From a virus: a DNA stretch of 64,000 nt. Location of the stretch: IMG/VR virus record IMGVR_UViG_3300030109_003187, positions 1-64,000 of that record; one strand, written 5' to 3'. The notes below the pieces were generated by a model. It did not search any database. It saw only the letters and a program-made list of their open reading frames with translations, and was not told the origin of the DNA. The translations under genes and the position numbers were made by a program. Below are positions 1 through 6,770 of the stretch, piece after piece; positions within the stretch are counted from its first letter, which is position 1, and each line of letters begins with the position of its first letter.

Positions 1-353
1 GGCCTGACCTTGAACAACTTGCTGACCTAATGGACTTGGTTGATGAACACGGTCAAAGACATATCGCAGGTATTGAAGCGGCGATGCAACATCACGGAAG
101 AAGCATTCCTACTGTCGAGCAAGTTGATGAGGCTGTTGATTTACTCTACTACATAGGTGAATGCGAAAGTGACATCAAGGACTTCTTCGTGGAGTGGGCT
201 TACTCAATGGGCGACATGAAAGAAGGACATCCTATGGAATCATACATTGATTGGGATGACTATGCTCGTGACATGATGCAACACTACACAAGGATTGACC
301 TTCAACACAGCACTTACGAGCAAAGCATCTACCTCATTGACAGGAATCGGTGA
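1..353 (+). CDS. ArdA-like antirestriction protein (5' end cut by window edge)
   Basis: The reading frame is open to the first base and reads sensibly upstream of the first ATG at 30 (codons for PDLEQLAD precede it), so the gene starts outside the window. The visible part is about 117 residues, acidic and helical. Its C-terminal part resembles the ArdA family of DNA-mimic antirestriction proteins, which bind and block type I restriction enzymes: it has the typical pattern of an acidic helical stretch, then YIDWDDYARDM, then a short beta element near the end (IYLIDRN). Known family fact: ArdA proteins are about 165-180 residues, so roughly a third is missing here. This is a call from pattern similarity, not a search. 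Confidence 0.6.
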   Translation, partial: PDLEQLADLMDLVDEHGQRHIAGIEAAMQHHGRSIPTVEQVDEAVDLLYYIGECESDIKDFFVEWAYSMGDMKEGHPMESYIDWDDYARDMMQHYTRIDLQHSTYEQSIYLIDRNR

Positions 354-357
354 TAAC

Positions 358-537
358 ATGAGTTACAATGTACCCAAAGATGGCAAGTGGCATATCACAT
401 CGACTACTTATGCCAATGGAATAGATACAGCAGGTGGCTGTTTGATTAGAGTAAGGTGGGATGGTAAAATGTGGATTGAAGATGAAACTTTTGTAAGTAA
501 ATTCATAGGCTACAACTACGGAAATAATATATGGTGA
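358..537 (+). CDS. hypothetical protein, 59 aa
   Basis: Unrecognised small protein. The start at 358 is chosen over an earlier in-frame codon at 295 because it follows GGTGATAAC directly after the upstream stop. The same GGTGATAA(C/T)-ATG junction starts the genes at 542 and 23868. Trp/Tyr-rich beta-like composition; no membrane segment. Confidence 0.6.
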   Translation: MSYNVPKDGKWHITSTTYANGIDTAGGCLIRVRWDGKMWIEDETFVSKFIGYNYGNNIW

Positions 538-541
538 TAAC

Positions 542-643
542 ATGAAAAGACACCACAGAAAAGTACCATACAATCCATTCAGTCCTGTCGAGGTAAAGAA
601 AAGGAAAGCACTAGAAAAACAAAAGAAACAAGAGGAGGAATAA
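542..643 (+). CDS. hypothetical basic mini-protein, 33 aa
   Basis: Very basic (KRHHRK near the start, a Lys-rich second half), ending in EEE because the last codons GAG GAG GAA are also the ribosome binding site of the next gene. It starts four bases after the upstream stop with the GGTGATAAC-ATG junction. Function unknown; nucleic-acid binding is possible from charge alone. Confidence 0.5.
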   Translation: MKRHHRKVPYNPFSPVEVKKRKALEKQKKQEEE

Positions 644-645
644 AT

Positions 646-1587
646 ATGAATAACACAATAAAATTAATGAAGAAACAAGCAAAAGAAATAACAGACGAAG
701 AAATAGAATGGACATACCAGCGTAAGGTTCAGTGGGAGAAAGTCCCAGACAATGTGAACAAATACTTGAACGCAATCAAAAGTTCAGTCAGATACTATGG
801 TGACGCAGACACCAATGCAAAAGAGATGGTAGAAGCACTGACCAAGACTAGCCTCACTCAAGCAGACTTGATACGAGTATTCGGTTGGTTGACATCCAAG
901 AAAGACCATGTGATTACTTACAGGGAACAGGATTGGTATGCTCGTGACTATGAATACCGTGTGACCAAGAAACCAAAGGTGGACTATGAAAGAGCGCACT
1001 GGTCTAATCCTTATCGTGGTGCAGCATCCAATTACTACTACCGCAAAAATTCAGTCCAAGAAATGCTATCCAAACAGATACAAGGCTTAGCCCAGTACAT
1101 GAGGGAATACAATCAGCACAACGATGCACATGCTATCTGGCTTGACCAAAAGAACTTAGACAACATGGAGGCTTGGATTAACACATTGGAGAAGGATAAC
1201 AAATCCATCTACAAAGATGGTAGTGGAATCTACCAACACATCAGAGATACACTTTCTGAGTACCGTAAAGGTAACTCAACTTCTACTCATGGTAAGTTCA
1301 GTTTTGCTTTGTCATACAACACCAAATACATTGACGGAGAATCAGGCGAACTGATACCACTTGACATTGAAGCAATCACTACCAAATTCATGGACTACAA
1401 ATCTAATGTCATGCGTGACCACAAGGCTACTCCACCAAACAAACTGGGTGACATACATGAGTCACTTGTTGAACAAAGAAATGACCTTGAGACACGCTGG
1501 CTGGATGCTCACACAACTGCTTACGATGCATCTGTCATGTGGAAGAATACATGGGATGAGTTCTGGGGCTACTTGCCAACGGAGTGA
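646..1587 (+). CDS. hypothetical protein, 313 aa
   Basis: The largest gene of the left accessory region apart from the SNF2 helicase. It starts at the ATG of a perfect GAGGAGGAATAAATATG cassette. The protein is hydrophilic, rich in Trp and Tyr, probably mostly helical, and has no Cys motifs, signal peptide, membrane segment or P-loop that I can see. It may be an intracellular nucleic-acid or host-takeover protein, but I do not recognise the family. Confidence 0.75.
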   Translation: MNNTIKLMKKQAKEITDEEIEWTYQRKVQWEKVPDNVNKYLNAIKSSVRYYGDADTNAKEMVEALTKTSLTQADLIRVFGWLTSKKDHVITYREQDWYARDYEYRVTKKPKVDYERAHWSNPYRGAASNYYYRKNSVQEMLSKQIQGLAQYMREYNQHNDAHAIWLDQKNLDNMEAWINTLEKDNKSIYKDGSGIYQHIRDTLSEYRKGNSTSTHGKFSFALSYNTKYIDGESGELIPLDIEAITTKFMDYKSNVMRDHKATPPNKLGDIHESLVEQRNDLETRWLDAHTTAYDASVMWKNTWDEFWGYLPTE

Positions 1588-1593
1588 TGAACA

Positions 1594-1683
1594 ATGAAAA
1601 CACTCAATGAATTGATAGCACACATTCTCGGTATAGAAAATTACCAAGACCCAAATAAAAATAAACAAAACAAGGAGGAATGA
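1594..1683 (+). CDS. hypothetical mini-protein, 29 aa
   Basis: Short frame between two genes, ending in KEE through the AAGGAGGAATGAATATG junction of the next gene. Unrecognised. Supported by its position in a continuous chain of coupled genes rather than by its own sequence. Confidence 0.4.
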   Translation: MKTLNELIAHILGIENYQDPNKNKQNKEE

Positions 1684-1685
1684 AT

Positions 1686-1823
1686 ATGAATATAACAATA
1701 AAGATAGAAGCAAAGCATGAGATAGACATAAGTGATTTGATGGACACGACACTCAGAGATTACATCGAAGAGAACATCAGTGACATCATGTACAACGGAG
1801 ACATCGAAGTAGAGGAGGAATAA
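1686..1823 (+). CDS. hypothetical acidic protein, 45 aa
   Basis: Starts with MNITIKIEA, a beta-strand-like opening that recurs in the small protein at 4548 (MKITMNIEA). Acidic C-terminal half ending EEE within the next gene's binding site. Function unknown. Confidence 0.5.
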   Translation: MNITIKIEAKHEIDISDLMDTTLRDYIEENISDIMYNGDIEVEEE

Positions 1824-1825
1824 AT

Positions 1826-2011
1826 ATGACAGTAATATATGAGATGCTATGCACGATTGAAGATGATACATTGTACACTACGAAAGCCGAAATAGACCAC
1901 TCCTACATCGCTGACTCAATAGGCTTTAGCGACTTGCGACTGTTCACCAAAGAAGATGCAAGGAGTTTGATTGATTACTTGACAGCAGTATTTTTCAGCG
2001 AGGAGGAATAG
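1826..2011 (+). CDS. hypothetical protein, 61 aa
   Basis: Starts at the ATG of GAGGAGGAATAAATATG and ends in EEE inside the next cassette. Acidic, soluble, unrecognised. Confidence 0.55.
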   Translation: MTVIYEMLCTIEDDTLYTTKAEIDHSYIADSIGFSDLRLFTKEDARSLIDYLTAVFFSEEE

Positions 2012-2013
2012 AT

Positions 2014-2190
2014 ATGGCAAAGTATTACATTGACAAAGAATCAATCTACCATTCAGTCCTGCTGGATATCCAGCATGACATAGAGAACTGTTGTGTCAAG
2101 GATGACCTTGACTACTTCCTCAAGTGTTGGAAGGATGCAATCGAACATGCGTTAGAAAGAAACGAATATGAAATTGAGGTGAAAGAATGA
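2014..2190 (+). CDS. hypothetical protein, 58 aa
   Basis: Starts at the ATG of GAGGAGGAATAGATATG. Predicted helical, with three Cys in the middle (CC and C) that are not arranged as a zinc knuckle. It overlaps the next gene by ATGA, which suggests translational coupling. Unrecognised. Confidence 0.5.
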   Translation: MAKYYIDKESIYHSVLLDIQHDIENCCVKDDLDYFLKCWKDAIEHALERNEYEIEVKE

Positions 2191-2597
2191 AGGGAAAGGT
2201 AACAGACTTAGCATACATACTGAATGACGAAGGTAAGTTCAACGAGGGAATCTATGTGAATCCCAGTTGGACTGAGAAAGGAAGACAGGAAGACGAAGAC
2301 AAGTGGACACTGTACACAGTTGATGGTGCGGTTAAGAGATTGAAACAATTACAGCGAGCCAAGGGTAGGAAGCGACTGAGCATCTTGTTGCAGTTTAACG
2401 ACCACCTTAGTGACTGGCAACCAGTCACATGGCCTATACTGTTTGAGATGATTAAACATCGTGAATCAAGTTTTAGAAACTGTACAGTCAAACAGTTGTA
2501 CTACATCAAAGGAGACTTAGAAAGATACAATCAAATTAGCATCTGGCCAGCCTCTGTCCGAAATGAAAAAGAAAACAACTGGGGTAAGGAAGAATGA
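2187..2597 (+). CDS. hypothetical protein, 136 aa
   Basis: Start fixed by the ATGA overlap with the previous gene. Mixed alpha/beta composition with a basic patch (KRLKQLQRAKGRKR, residues about 51-64) and several Trp. Ends KEE, overlapping the next start. No family recognised. Confidence 0.6.
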   Translation: MKGKVTDLAYILNDEGKFNEGIYVNPSWTEKGRQEDEDKWTLYTVDGAVKRLKQLQRAKGRKRLSILLQFNDHLSDWQPVTWPILFEMIKHRESSFRNCTVKQLYYIKGDLERYNQISIWPASVRNEKENNWGKEE

Positions 2598-2677
2598 AGA
2601 ACATACACCTGTTAATCAAGATAGAGACAGAAGAGTATATCTACTGGGAGTGTGTAGAACCAGACTACACGGAATGA
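2594..2677 (+). CDS. hypothetical mini-protein, 27 aa
   Basis: ATGA overlap with the previous gene; 27 acidic residues with a beta-like start (MKNIHLLIKIE). It could be a real mini-protein or a by-product of dense packing. Confidence 0.35.
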   Translation: MKNIHLLIKIETEEYIYWECVEPDYTE

Positions 2678-2703
2678 CTATCATCATTTGGAGAGGAGTA
2701 AAT

Positions 2704-2934
2704 ATGAACGACCATCAAGACAGTGAGCATTTCAAAGGGCTCAGAGGAGAAGAGATGATACTCTCCATGCTAGATAAGGCAGAGCGTAAACAGAACATGC
2801 ACTACACTAAGATGCAAGTTAGCAAAAGGAAAGAGCGTATCTTTCACATGAGAAATTACAAAGCGTTGGAGGGTGTGGTTAAAGCCCTTCGATGGACACT
2901 AGGCGACATGAACATAGACCACCCATTGGAGTGA
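2704..2934 (+). CDS. hypothetical basic helical protein, 76 aa
   Basis: The start at 2704 follows GGAGAGGAGTAAATATG and is preferred over an upstream in-frame codon at 2563 that lies inside the preceding gene. Rich in Lys, Arg and Met, probably helical. Unrecognised. Confidence 0.55.
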   Translation: MNDHQDSEHFKGLRGEEMILSMLDKAERKQNMHYTKMQVSKRKERIFHMRNYKALEGVVKALRWTLGDMNIDHPLE

Positions 2935-2939
2935 GTAAA

Positions 2940-3152
2940 ATGAGTAAAGGATTAGGAATACAATTAGCGAAAGCAAGGAAAGAAATAGCAAGAATGAAGA
3001 AAAGAGAGGCAGGTTTACTGAAATCAATCATGGTCATCTCGGACAGCGTTGGTGTTGTCGAGAACGAACATTTGTTTGATTGGATAATCAGTAACGCAAG
3101 AACTTTCACGGAAAAAGATTACACAGAGGAAATGAAGGAGTGGATGATATGA
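2940..3152 (+). CDS. hypothetical coiled-coil protein, 70 aa
   Basis: Starts just after the previous stop (GGAGTGAGTAAAATG). The first 30 residues are Lys/Arg/Ala-rich and look like a basic helix or coiled coil. The second half is acidic. It overlaps the next gene by four bases. Confidence 0.5.
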   Translation: MSKGLGIQLAKARKEIARMKKREAGLLKSIMVISDSVGVVENEHLFDWIISNARTFTEKDYTEEMKEWMI

Positions 3153-3253
3153 ATAAAATAATACAAACAAGACACGGAGAGGTAATACCTTTCTGTAAGA
3201 TAGAATATAGAGACGGACAAATGGAAATTGTACTGGAGTTGATTCACCAATGA
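3149..3253 (+). CDS. hypothetical mini-protein, 34 aa
   Basis: Coupled by ATGA overlaps on both sides. Beta-rich, with no motifs. Confidence 0.4.
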   Translation: MNKIIQTRHGEVIPFCKIEYRDGQMEIVLELIHQ

Positions 3254-3519
3254 TTGACACAGACAAATACGAAGGACACACAGAAGGAAGATGGTATGTT
3301 GATGATGATGGGGTGGGTCTTATCATTAAGTGGGGCGGTATGCCTCATGATTTTGTGGATATGGAGAACAAAGCAAACGCACAACTGATGGCAGACGCAC
3401 CACTCCTACTCGCAGAAGTCAAGCGGTTGCGTCAAGGTATAATTGATGTTATGGTAAAGTCGGGGCATTATGATACGAGCGAGGACTGGATGAAAGCATT
3501 GAATAAGGTGATTGAATGA
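3250..3519 (+). CDS. hypothetical protein, 89 aa, paralogous start with next gene
   Basis: Opens with the same 15 bases (ATGATTGACACAGAC) as the following gene, and contains the 20-nt VKRLR repeat that occurs twice more downstream. The first half is beta-rich and its sequence suggests a small phage-type accessory domain (GRWYVDDDGVGLIIKW, then a helical LLAEVKRLR end). Together with the next gene it appears to result from local tandem duplication followed by divergence. Confidence 0.6.
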   Translation: MIDTDKYEGHTEGRWYVDDDGVGLIIKWGGMPHDFVDMENKANAQLMADAPLLLAEVKRLRQGIIDVMVKSGHYDTSEDWMKALNKVIE

Positions 3520-3674
3520 TTGACACAGACCACCCCGAACTTGTAGAGTTTGAAGGTGAAACACTTGGAGATACACTGACGAACTTGATTACAGAAGTCA
3601 AGCGGTTGCGTAAAACCGTTAAGACTGAACACAATCTAAAATTGTGGGAGGAAGCAGAAGTCAAGCGGTTGCGT
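3413..3674 (+). repeat. 20-nt direct repeat, three copies
   Basis: CAGAAGTCAAGCGGTTGCGT occurs exactly at 3413-3432, 3592-3611 and 3655-3674. All copies are in the coding frame and give EVKRLR. Exact identity at synonymous positions points to recent duplication or to selection on the DNA itself. Confidence 0.9.
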
Positions 3675-3785
3675 GAGGAAATCAAAGATTATGACGCTTG
3701 TTTGCAGAACCTTTGGGATAAGGAACTGATACCGGAGGACACAGACATTTGGGATGAAGTCAAAGAACTATTGGAGGTTGATTGA
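3516..3785 (+). CDS. hypothetical coiled-coil protein, 89 aa, related to upstream gene
   Basis: ATGA overlap with the previous gene. Shares the MIDTD start and carries two copies of the VKRLR-coding repeat, 63 bases (21 codons) apart, so they fall in the same helical register. The protein is mostly a charged coiled coil. No function can be assigned. Confidence 0.6.
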   Translation: MIDTDHPELVEFEGETLGDTLTNLITEVKRLRKTVKTEHNLKLWEEAEVKRLREEIKDYDACLQNLWDKELIPEDTDIWDEVKELLEVD

Positions 3786-3905
3786 ATGATATTAGAATGC
3801 AAGCGATGTAAGAAAAGAAGTAACATTAACATCCATCCACTTCACAAGATATGTGACCAGTGCTGGAAGGACACAAGAAAGAACCCATTCACTAGAGGTG
3901 ATTAA
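3786..3905 (+). CDS. mini zinc-knuckle protein, 39 aa
   Basis: Two CxxC pairs (CKRC near residue 5, CDQC near residue 23) about 18 residues apart with His between them: a treble-clef or ribbon-like zinc site. Basic. One of many such mini-proteins in this window. Confidence 0.6.
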   Translation: MILECKRCKKRSNINIHPLHKICDQCWKDTRKNPFTRGD

Positions 3906-3906
3906 T

Positions 3907-4338
3907 ATGAAGAAAGAAGATTACGAAAAACAAATACAAGAATTAAACGAGCAAGCATATAAACTTGAAAAGACCATGCAGACATACCGTGACTTGGAGT
4001 TATGCAAACAAAGAGGTCATCCTTTAGAAGCCATTATCAGTAGTAGTGGCTTCGGTGTGATTGACTCAATTGAGATAATTTGTAAACAGTCTGGTGCTAA
4101 CTATCTCATCGAACCTAAGACACCTATGCAAATGGAGATACCAAATGACCCAAGATTATTTGGAGATTTAGCAGGTAAGAAACTCAAGGACATTGAGATA
4201 GATGTCGACCAACCTTCTCAAGAAACCACAGAAACGGATGAGAAACCCCCACTTCCACTGGAAAGTAGTCTCGACCCAGATGGAAAATACAAAGTAGATG
4301 TGTCGAGCATAATAAACCAAAGAAAATATGAGGAATAA
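3907..4338 (+). CDS. hypothetical coiled-coil protein, 143 aa
   Basis: The start at 3907 follows GGTGATTAATATG and is preferred over an in-frame codon at 3853. The first 35 residues form a charged coiled coil, then comes a small alpha/beta part, then a Thr/Glu/Pro-rich linker (about 100-125). Ends YEE in the next cassette. Unrecognised. Confidence 0.6.
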   Translation: MKKEDYEKQIQELNEQAYKLEKTMQTYRDLELCKQRGHPLEAIISSSGFGVIDSIEIICKQSGANYLIEPKTPMQMEIPNDPRLFGDLAGKKLKDIEIDVDQPSQETTETDEKPPLPLESSLDPDGKYKVDVSSIINQRKYEE

Positions 4339-4340
4339 AT

Positions 4341-4547
4341 ATGGACAAGATAGATGAAATAAAAGATGAACTAGTAAACTTAGAGCAGGCACTCGAACAT
4401 CTTGAGAGAGCGATATATGAATTTGAATGCATAGACTGGCCAGACGGTGTACCAATACCTCATCATGTGATGATGGAAATGGAAGAAGCCCACAGTCAAA
4501 TGGATGAAAGAAAACAAGAGATAGAAGATAAATTGGAGAGGATATAA
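4341..4547 (+). CDS. hypothetical coiled-coil protein, 68 aa
   Basis: Starts at the ATG of GAGGAATAAATATG. Two acidic amphipathic helices broken by a proline-containing loop (WPDGVPIP), probably a helical hairpin. Function unknown. Confidence 0.55.
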   Translation: MDKIDEIKDELVNLEQALEHLERAIYEFECIDWPDGVPIPHHVMMEMEEAHSQMDERKQEIEDKLERI

Positions 4548-4874
4548 ATGAAAATAACAATGAATATAGAAGCAGGGTGCCCAACAGGTTCGACAAGAGA
4601 TTGGACTGATGGGATAACGATTGAGATTGACAGTAGTCTTGCACGAGACTTTGTGGGTAACATCATGGAGTATGCTAGACAAGAAGCGAAAGCAGACCAC
4701 TGGCAAATATCAGACAGTTACATTGTCAGAGTTACTTACGAAACTACTGTACAAGGTTACAATGCTGATGACATAGAAGAAGCCATTTGGGTAGGAGACT
4801 ATGAGATTGGTAAGTTACCAGATGGTACAGAGATAAGAGCAGATGCAGAAGATGTAGAAGTAGTGGAGGCTTGA
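4548..4874 (+). CDS. hypothetical beta-rich acidic protein, 108 aa
   Basis: Begins directly after the previous stop with GAGAGGATATAAATG. Strongly acidic. The opening MKITMNIEA resembles the protein at 1686. Probably a small soluble domain; family unknown. Confidence 0.55.
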   Translation: MKITMNIEAGCPTGSTRDWTDGITIEIDSSLARDFVGNIMEYARQEAKADHWQISDSYIVRVTYETTVQGYNADDIEEAIWVGDYEIGKLPDGTEIRADAEDVEVVEA

Positions 4875-5023
4875 GAATGAGAGTACTGATTGTAAAATAT
4901 GAGATTGTCGGGATGAGGCATAATGGAAAGGATGGACAGTATTGGATTAATGAAAGTCCCGGTTTGAAATATATTTCAGCAGAGGAATATGTTTCAGTGG
5001 AAGAGGAGGCTTGAGAATGAGAG
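4865..5023 (+). repeat. duplicated 19-nt gene junction
   Basis: GGAGGCTTGAGAATGAGAG is present exactly at 4865-4883 and 5005-5023. Each copy holds the Shine-Dalgarno sequence, the stop of one gene and the start of the next, and the two copies flank the 45-residue gene between them. Confidence 0.9.
4877..5014 (+). CDS. hypothetical protein, 45 aa
   Basis: Begins and ends within the two copies of the 19-nt junction repeat. Beta-rich start (MRVLIVKYEIVG), acidic end (EEEA). It looks like an inserted or duplicated gene cassette. Confidence 0.5.
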   Translation: MRVLIVKYEIVGMRHNGKDGQYWINESPGLKYISAEEYVSVEEEA

Positions 5024-5361
5024 GAACACATAAGAAATTAAAACAATTAATAAAAGCATACGCAGAATTGATGGATGACGAGGAAACATTTTCCTTTGAG
5101 GCATTCGGCAAACCAAGAGAGGCTAAAGTAACTATTGCTGACGACGGACTGATTAATACAGTACAGACTTGGGATGGTGAAACGCAAATCTTCACAGCGT
5201 CGGGAGCCAAGAACTTCACACCGGAGTACGCAGCACTGAGTTTAATCAAGATGATTATTGACAACGAGGAAGAACACTCCGACCACGCAGAGATATCAGA
5301 AGACTTCTACTCTTTCCTTGACACAGAGGAAGGGATGAGAATATGGCCAAAGGAGGAATAA
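5017..5361 (+). CDS. hypothetical acidic protein, 114 aa
   Basis: The start at 5017 lies in the second junction repeat, two codons after an in-frame TTG. Acidic (EEEHSDH), with no recognised motif. Ends KEE, where the last codons serve as the binding site of the next gene. Confidence 0.55.
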   Translation: MRGTHKKLKQLIKAYAELMDDEETFSFEAFGKPREAKVTIADDGLINTVQTWDGETQIFTASGAKNFTPEYAALSLIKMIIDNEEEHSDHAEISEDFYSFLDTEEGMRIWPKEE

Positions 5362-5363
5362 GT

Positions 5364-5648
5364 TTGACTAAACAACCCAGACCCGGACAGAGAATTTCCA
5401 TTTACGCAAGGCAATTGGTCGACGAAATTGTCACCACTGAGCCTAAATCAATTAATGTAATATTAGACGAAATGATAAGTATTGCTAAAGAAACAAATAG
5501 AACTCTTGCTAACACAATACCCACTAGGAGTGAATTGACAAAGTATTTGTCAAGGAATTACTCTAGTGTAATGATAAGTAACTTGAGTAACAAACCAATT
5601 ACTAGCAACAAAGACTCTACCATTCACTATTTTAAACAGGAGGAATGA
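5364..5648 (+). CDS. hypothetical protein, 94 aa, probable TTG start
   Basis: An in-frame ATG exists at 5343, but it lies upstream of the ribosome binding site. The TTG at 5364 sits exactly where the ATG sits in the standard cassette (GGAGGAATAAGTTTG compared with GGAGGAATAAATATG), so TTG is preferred. The product begins MTKQPRPGQRIS and is basic to neutral, with a Ser/Thr-rich C-terminal part. No family recognised. Confidence 0.55.
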   Translation: MTKQPRPGQRISIYARQLVDEIVTTEPKSINVILDEMISIAKETNRTLANTIPTRSELTKYLSRNYSSVMISNLSNKPITSNKDSTIHYFKQEE

Positions 5649-5650
5649 AT

Positions 5651-5962
5651 ATGAATATAGAAAGATACAGAGAACAACACGCAATACAAGCAAGAAGAAG
5701 ATGCACACTGAAAGACGGAACGATTGCTAGCGTACAGGCTAGTGAGTTTCATTACTGCTCGCCAAGGAAAGACAACGCAGAGAAATACTGGACAGTCGAA
5801 GCATGGTTCTGGAGACTAGACAAGCGATTCAAAGATGGTATTCGTAACTTAACAAAAGAACCGTTGGCATTTCTACCGGCAGACGAATTGCTAAAGATGA
5901 TTGATTCACATGGTGGTATCGTATCAGGAGAACTACCACCACTTGATTTAGGAGAGGAATAA
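5651..5962 (+). CDS. hypothetical protein, 103 aa
   Basis: Two ATGs are possible (5645 and 5651). The second matches the spacing of the other cassettes. Basic N-terminus with many Arg, beta-rich middle with Trp, ends GEE. Unrecognised. Confidence 0.55.
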   Translation: MNIERYREQHAIQARRRCTLKDGTIASVQASEFHYCSPRKDNAEKYWTVEAWFWRLDKRFKDGIRNLTKEPLAFLPADELLKMIDSHGGIVSGELPPLDLGEE

Positions 5963-5964
5963 AT

Positions 5965-6246
5965 ATGAATATAATAGGAACAAAGAAACAAGAACTAATA
6001 GAAGTAATAGAACACAAATCCACATTTGTAAATACAGTACATGAAGGTGCTGAAATACATAGTGTAAAGTTAATTGTAGGCGAAATGCATATAGAAGTTA
6101 GCGTTCATAATACTTCACCAAACTCTGGAGATATTTTAATCCATCATTTAGGTGAAAACGAACTAACAGTATTTGGCAAAGTATCTAAGAAACAAGTTAG
6201 AAGCGGCACTACACTATGGACAGATATAAACACTAAGGAGGAATAA
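5965..6246 (+). CDS. hypothetical protein, 93 aa
   Basis: Starts at the ATG of GGAGAGGAATAAATATG and ends KEE in the next cassette. Beta-rich and soluble (for example VKLIVGEMHIEVSVHN). Unrecognised. Confidence 0.55.
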   Translation: MNIIGTKKQELIEVIEHKSTFVNTVHEGAEIHSVKLIVGEMHIEVSVHNTSPNSGDILIHHLGENELTVFGKVSKKQVRSGTTLWTDINTKEE

Positions 6247-6248
6247 AT

Positions 6249-6392
6249 ATGGCAAGATATATACTAAGAGATTACGCAGGAGTAGAAGAAGACGAAGAGC
6301 CCCACATAAGGGTGTTCAAAAACAAAGACGAAGTGATTGAACAACTGATGAGTTGGGTCGGAGAAGATGTTACACTAGAGGTGAAGAAATGA
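6249..6392 (+). CDS. hypothetical protein, 47 aa
   Basis: Starts at the ATG of AAGGAGGAATAAATATG. Its end (EVIEQLMSWVGED) resembles part of the 32-residue protein at 6565 (DLIELMVSWGMIED), so the two may be related. Overlaps the next gene by four bases. Confidence 0.45.
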   Translation: MARYILRDYAGVEEDEEPHIRVFKNKDEVIEQLMSWVGEDVTLEVKK

Positions 6393-6568
6393 CATACAAT
6401 ACAAAGTTGATGGATGAACTAAAACATGCTATACAAATTTGGAGAATGAACTATTTGATTGAGAAAGGGATTGACCCACGACCTCACATCTCTAACTTGG
6501 TGGGGAAGATTGAAGTCACTCTCGACCCAGTGCAAGTAAATGATTACATTAGAGGTGAAGAAGAATGA
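6389..6568 (+). CDS. hypothetical protein, 59 aa
   Basis: Start at 6389 by ATGA overlap; an in-frame upstream codon at 6353 lies inside the preceding gene. Predicted helix followed by strands; ends EEE. Unrecognised. Confidence 0.5.
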   Translation: MTYNTKLMDELKHAIQIWRMNYLIEKGIDPRPHISNLVGKIEVTLDPVQVNDYIRGEEE

Positions 6569-6663
6569 AGGTTAGCGATTGCGAATATAAGAGTAAAGAG
6601 GACTTAATCGAACTTATGGTATCATGGGGAATGATAGAGGATGATAGGGGTGAAGAAGAATGA
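6565..6663 (+). CDS. hypothetical mini-protein, 32 aa
   Basis: ATGA overlaps on both sides; acidic; shares an LxELMxSW-like stretch with the 47-residue protein at 6249. The last codons (GGTGAAGAAGAATGA) repeat the junction found at 6551-6567. Confidence 0.4.
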   Translation: MKVSDCEYKSKEDLIELMVSWGMIEDDRGEEE

Positions 6664-6770
6664 TTCCTGAACATTACGGCGACCGTGTTATGTATTACAT
6701 CAACAGGTTTAGTAAAAGAAATTTGGCGGAAATGCTCGCTTCTTTTACTTTGAAGGAGGAAGAAAAATGA
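6660..6770 (+). CDS. hypothetical mini-protein, 36 aa
   Basis: ATGA overlaps both the previous gene and the SNF2 helicase gene. Its last codons hold the helicase gene's ribosome binding site (GAAGGAGGAAG). It may serve mainly as a coupled leader for the helicase. Confidence 0.4.
   Translation: MIPEHYGDRVMYYINRFSKRNLAEMLASFTLKEEEK

Noticed and set aside
4168-4706. Two long minus-strand frames opposite 3907-4874
   Set aside because: Leu/Ser/Phe/His-rich complements of acidic plus-strand genes; not membrane proteins in their own right.
5343-5363. ATG at 5343 as the start of the 94-residue gene
   Set aside because: It lies upstream of the ribosome binding site; the TTG at 5364 matches the position of ATG in all other cassettes.
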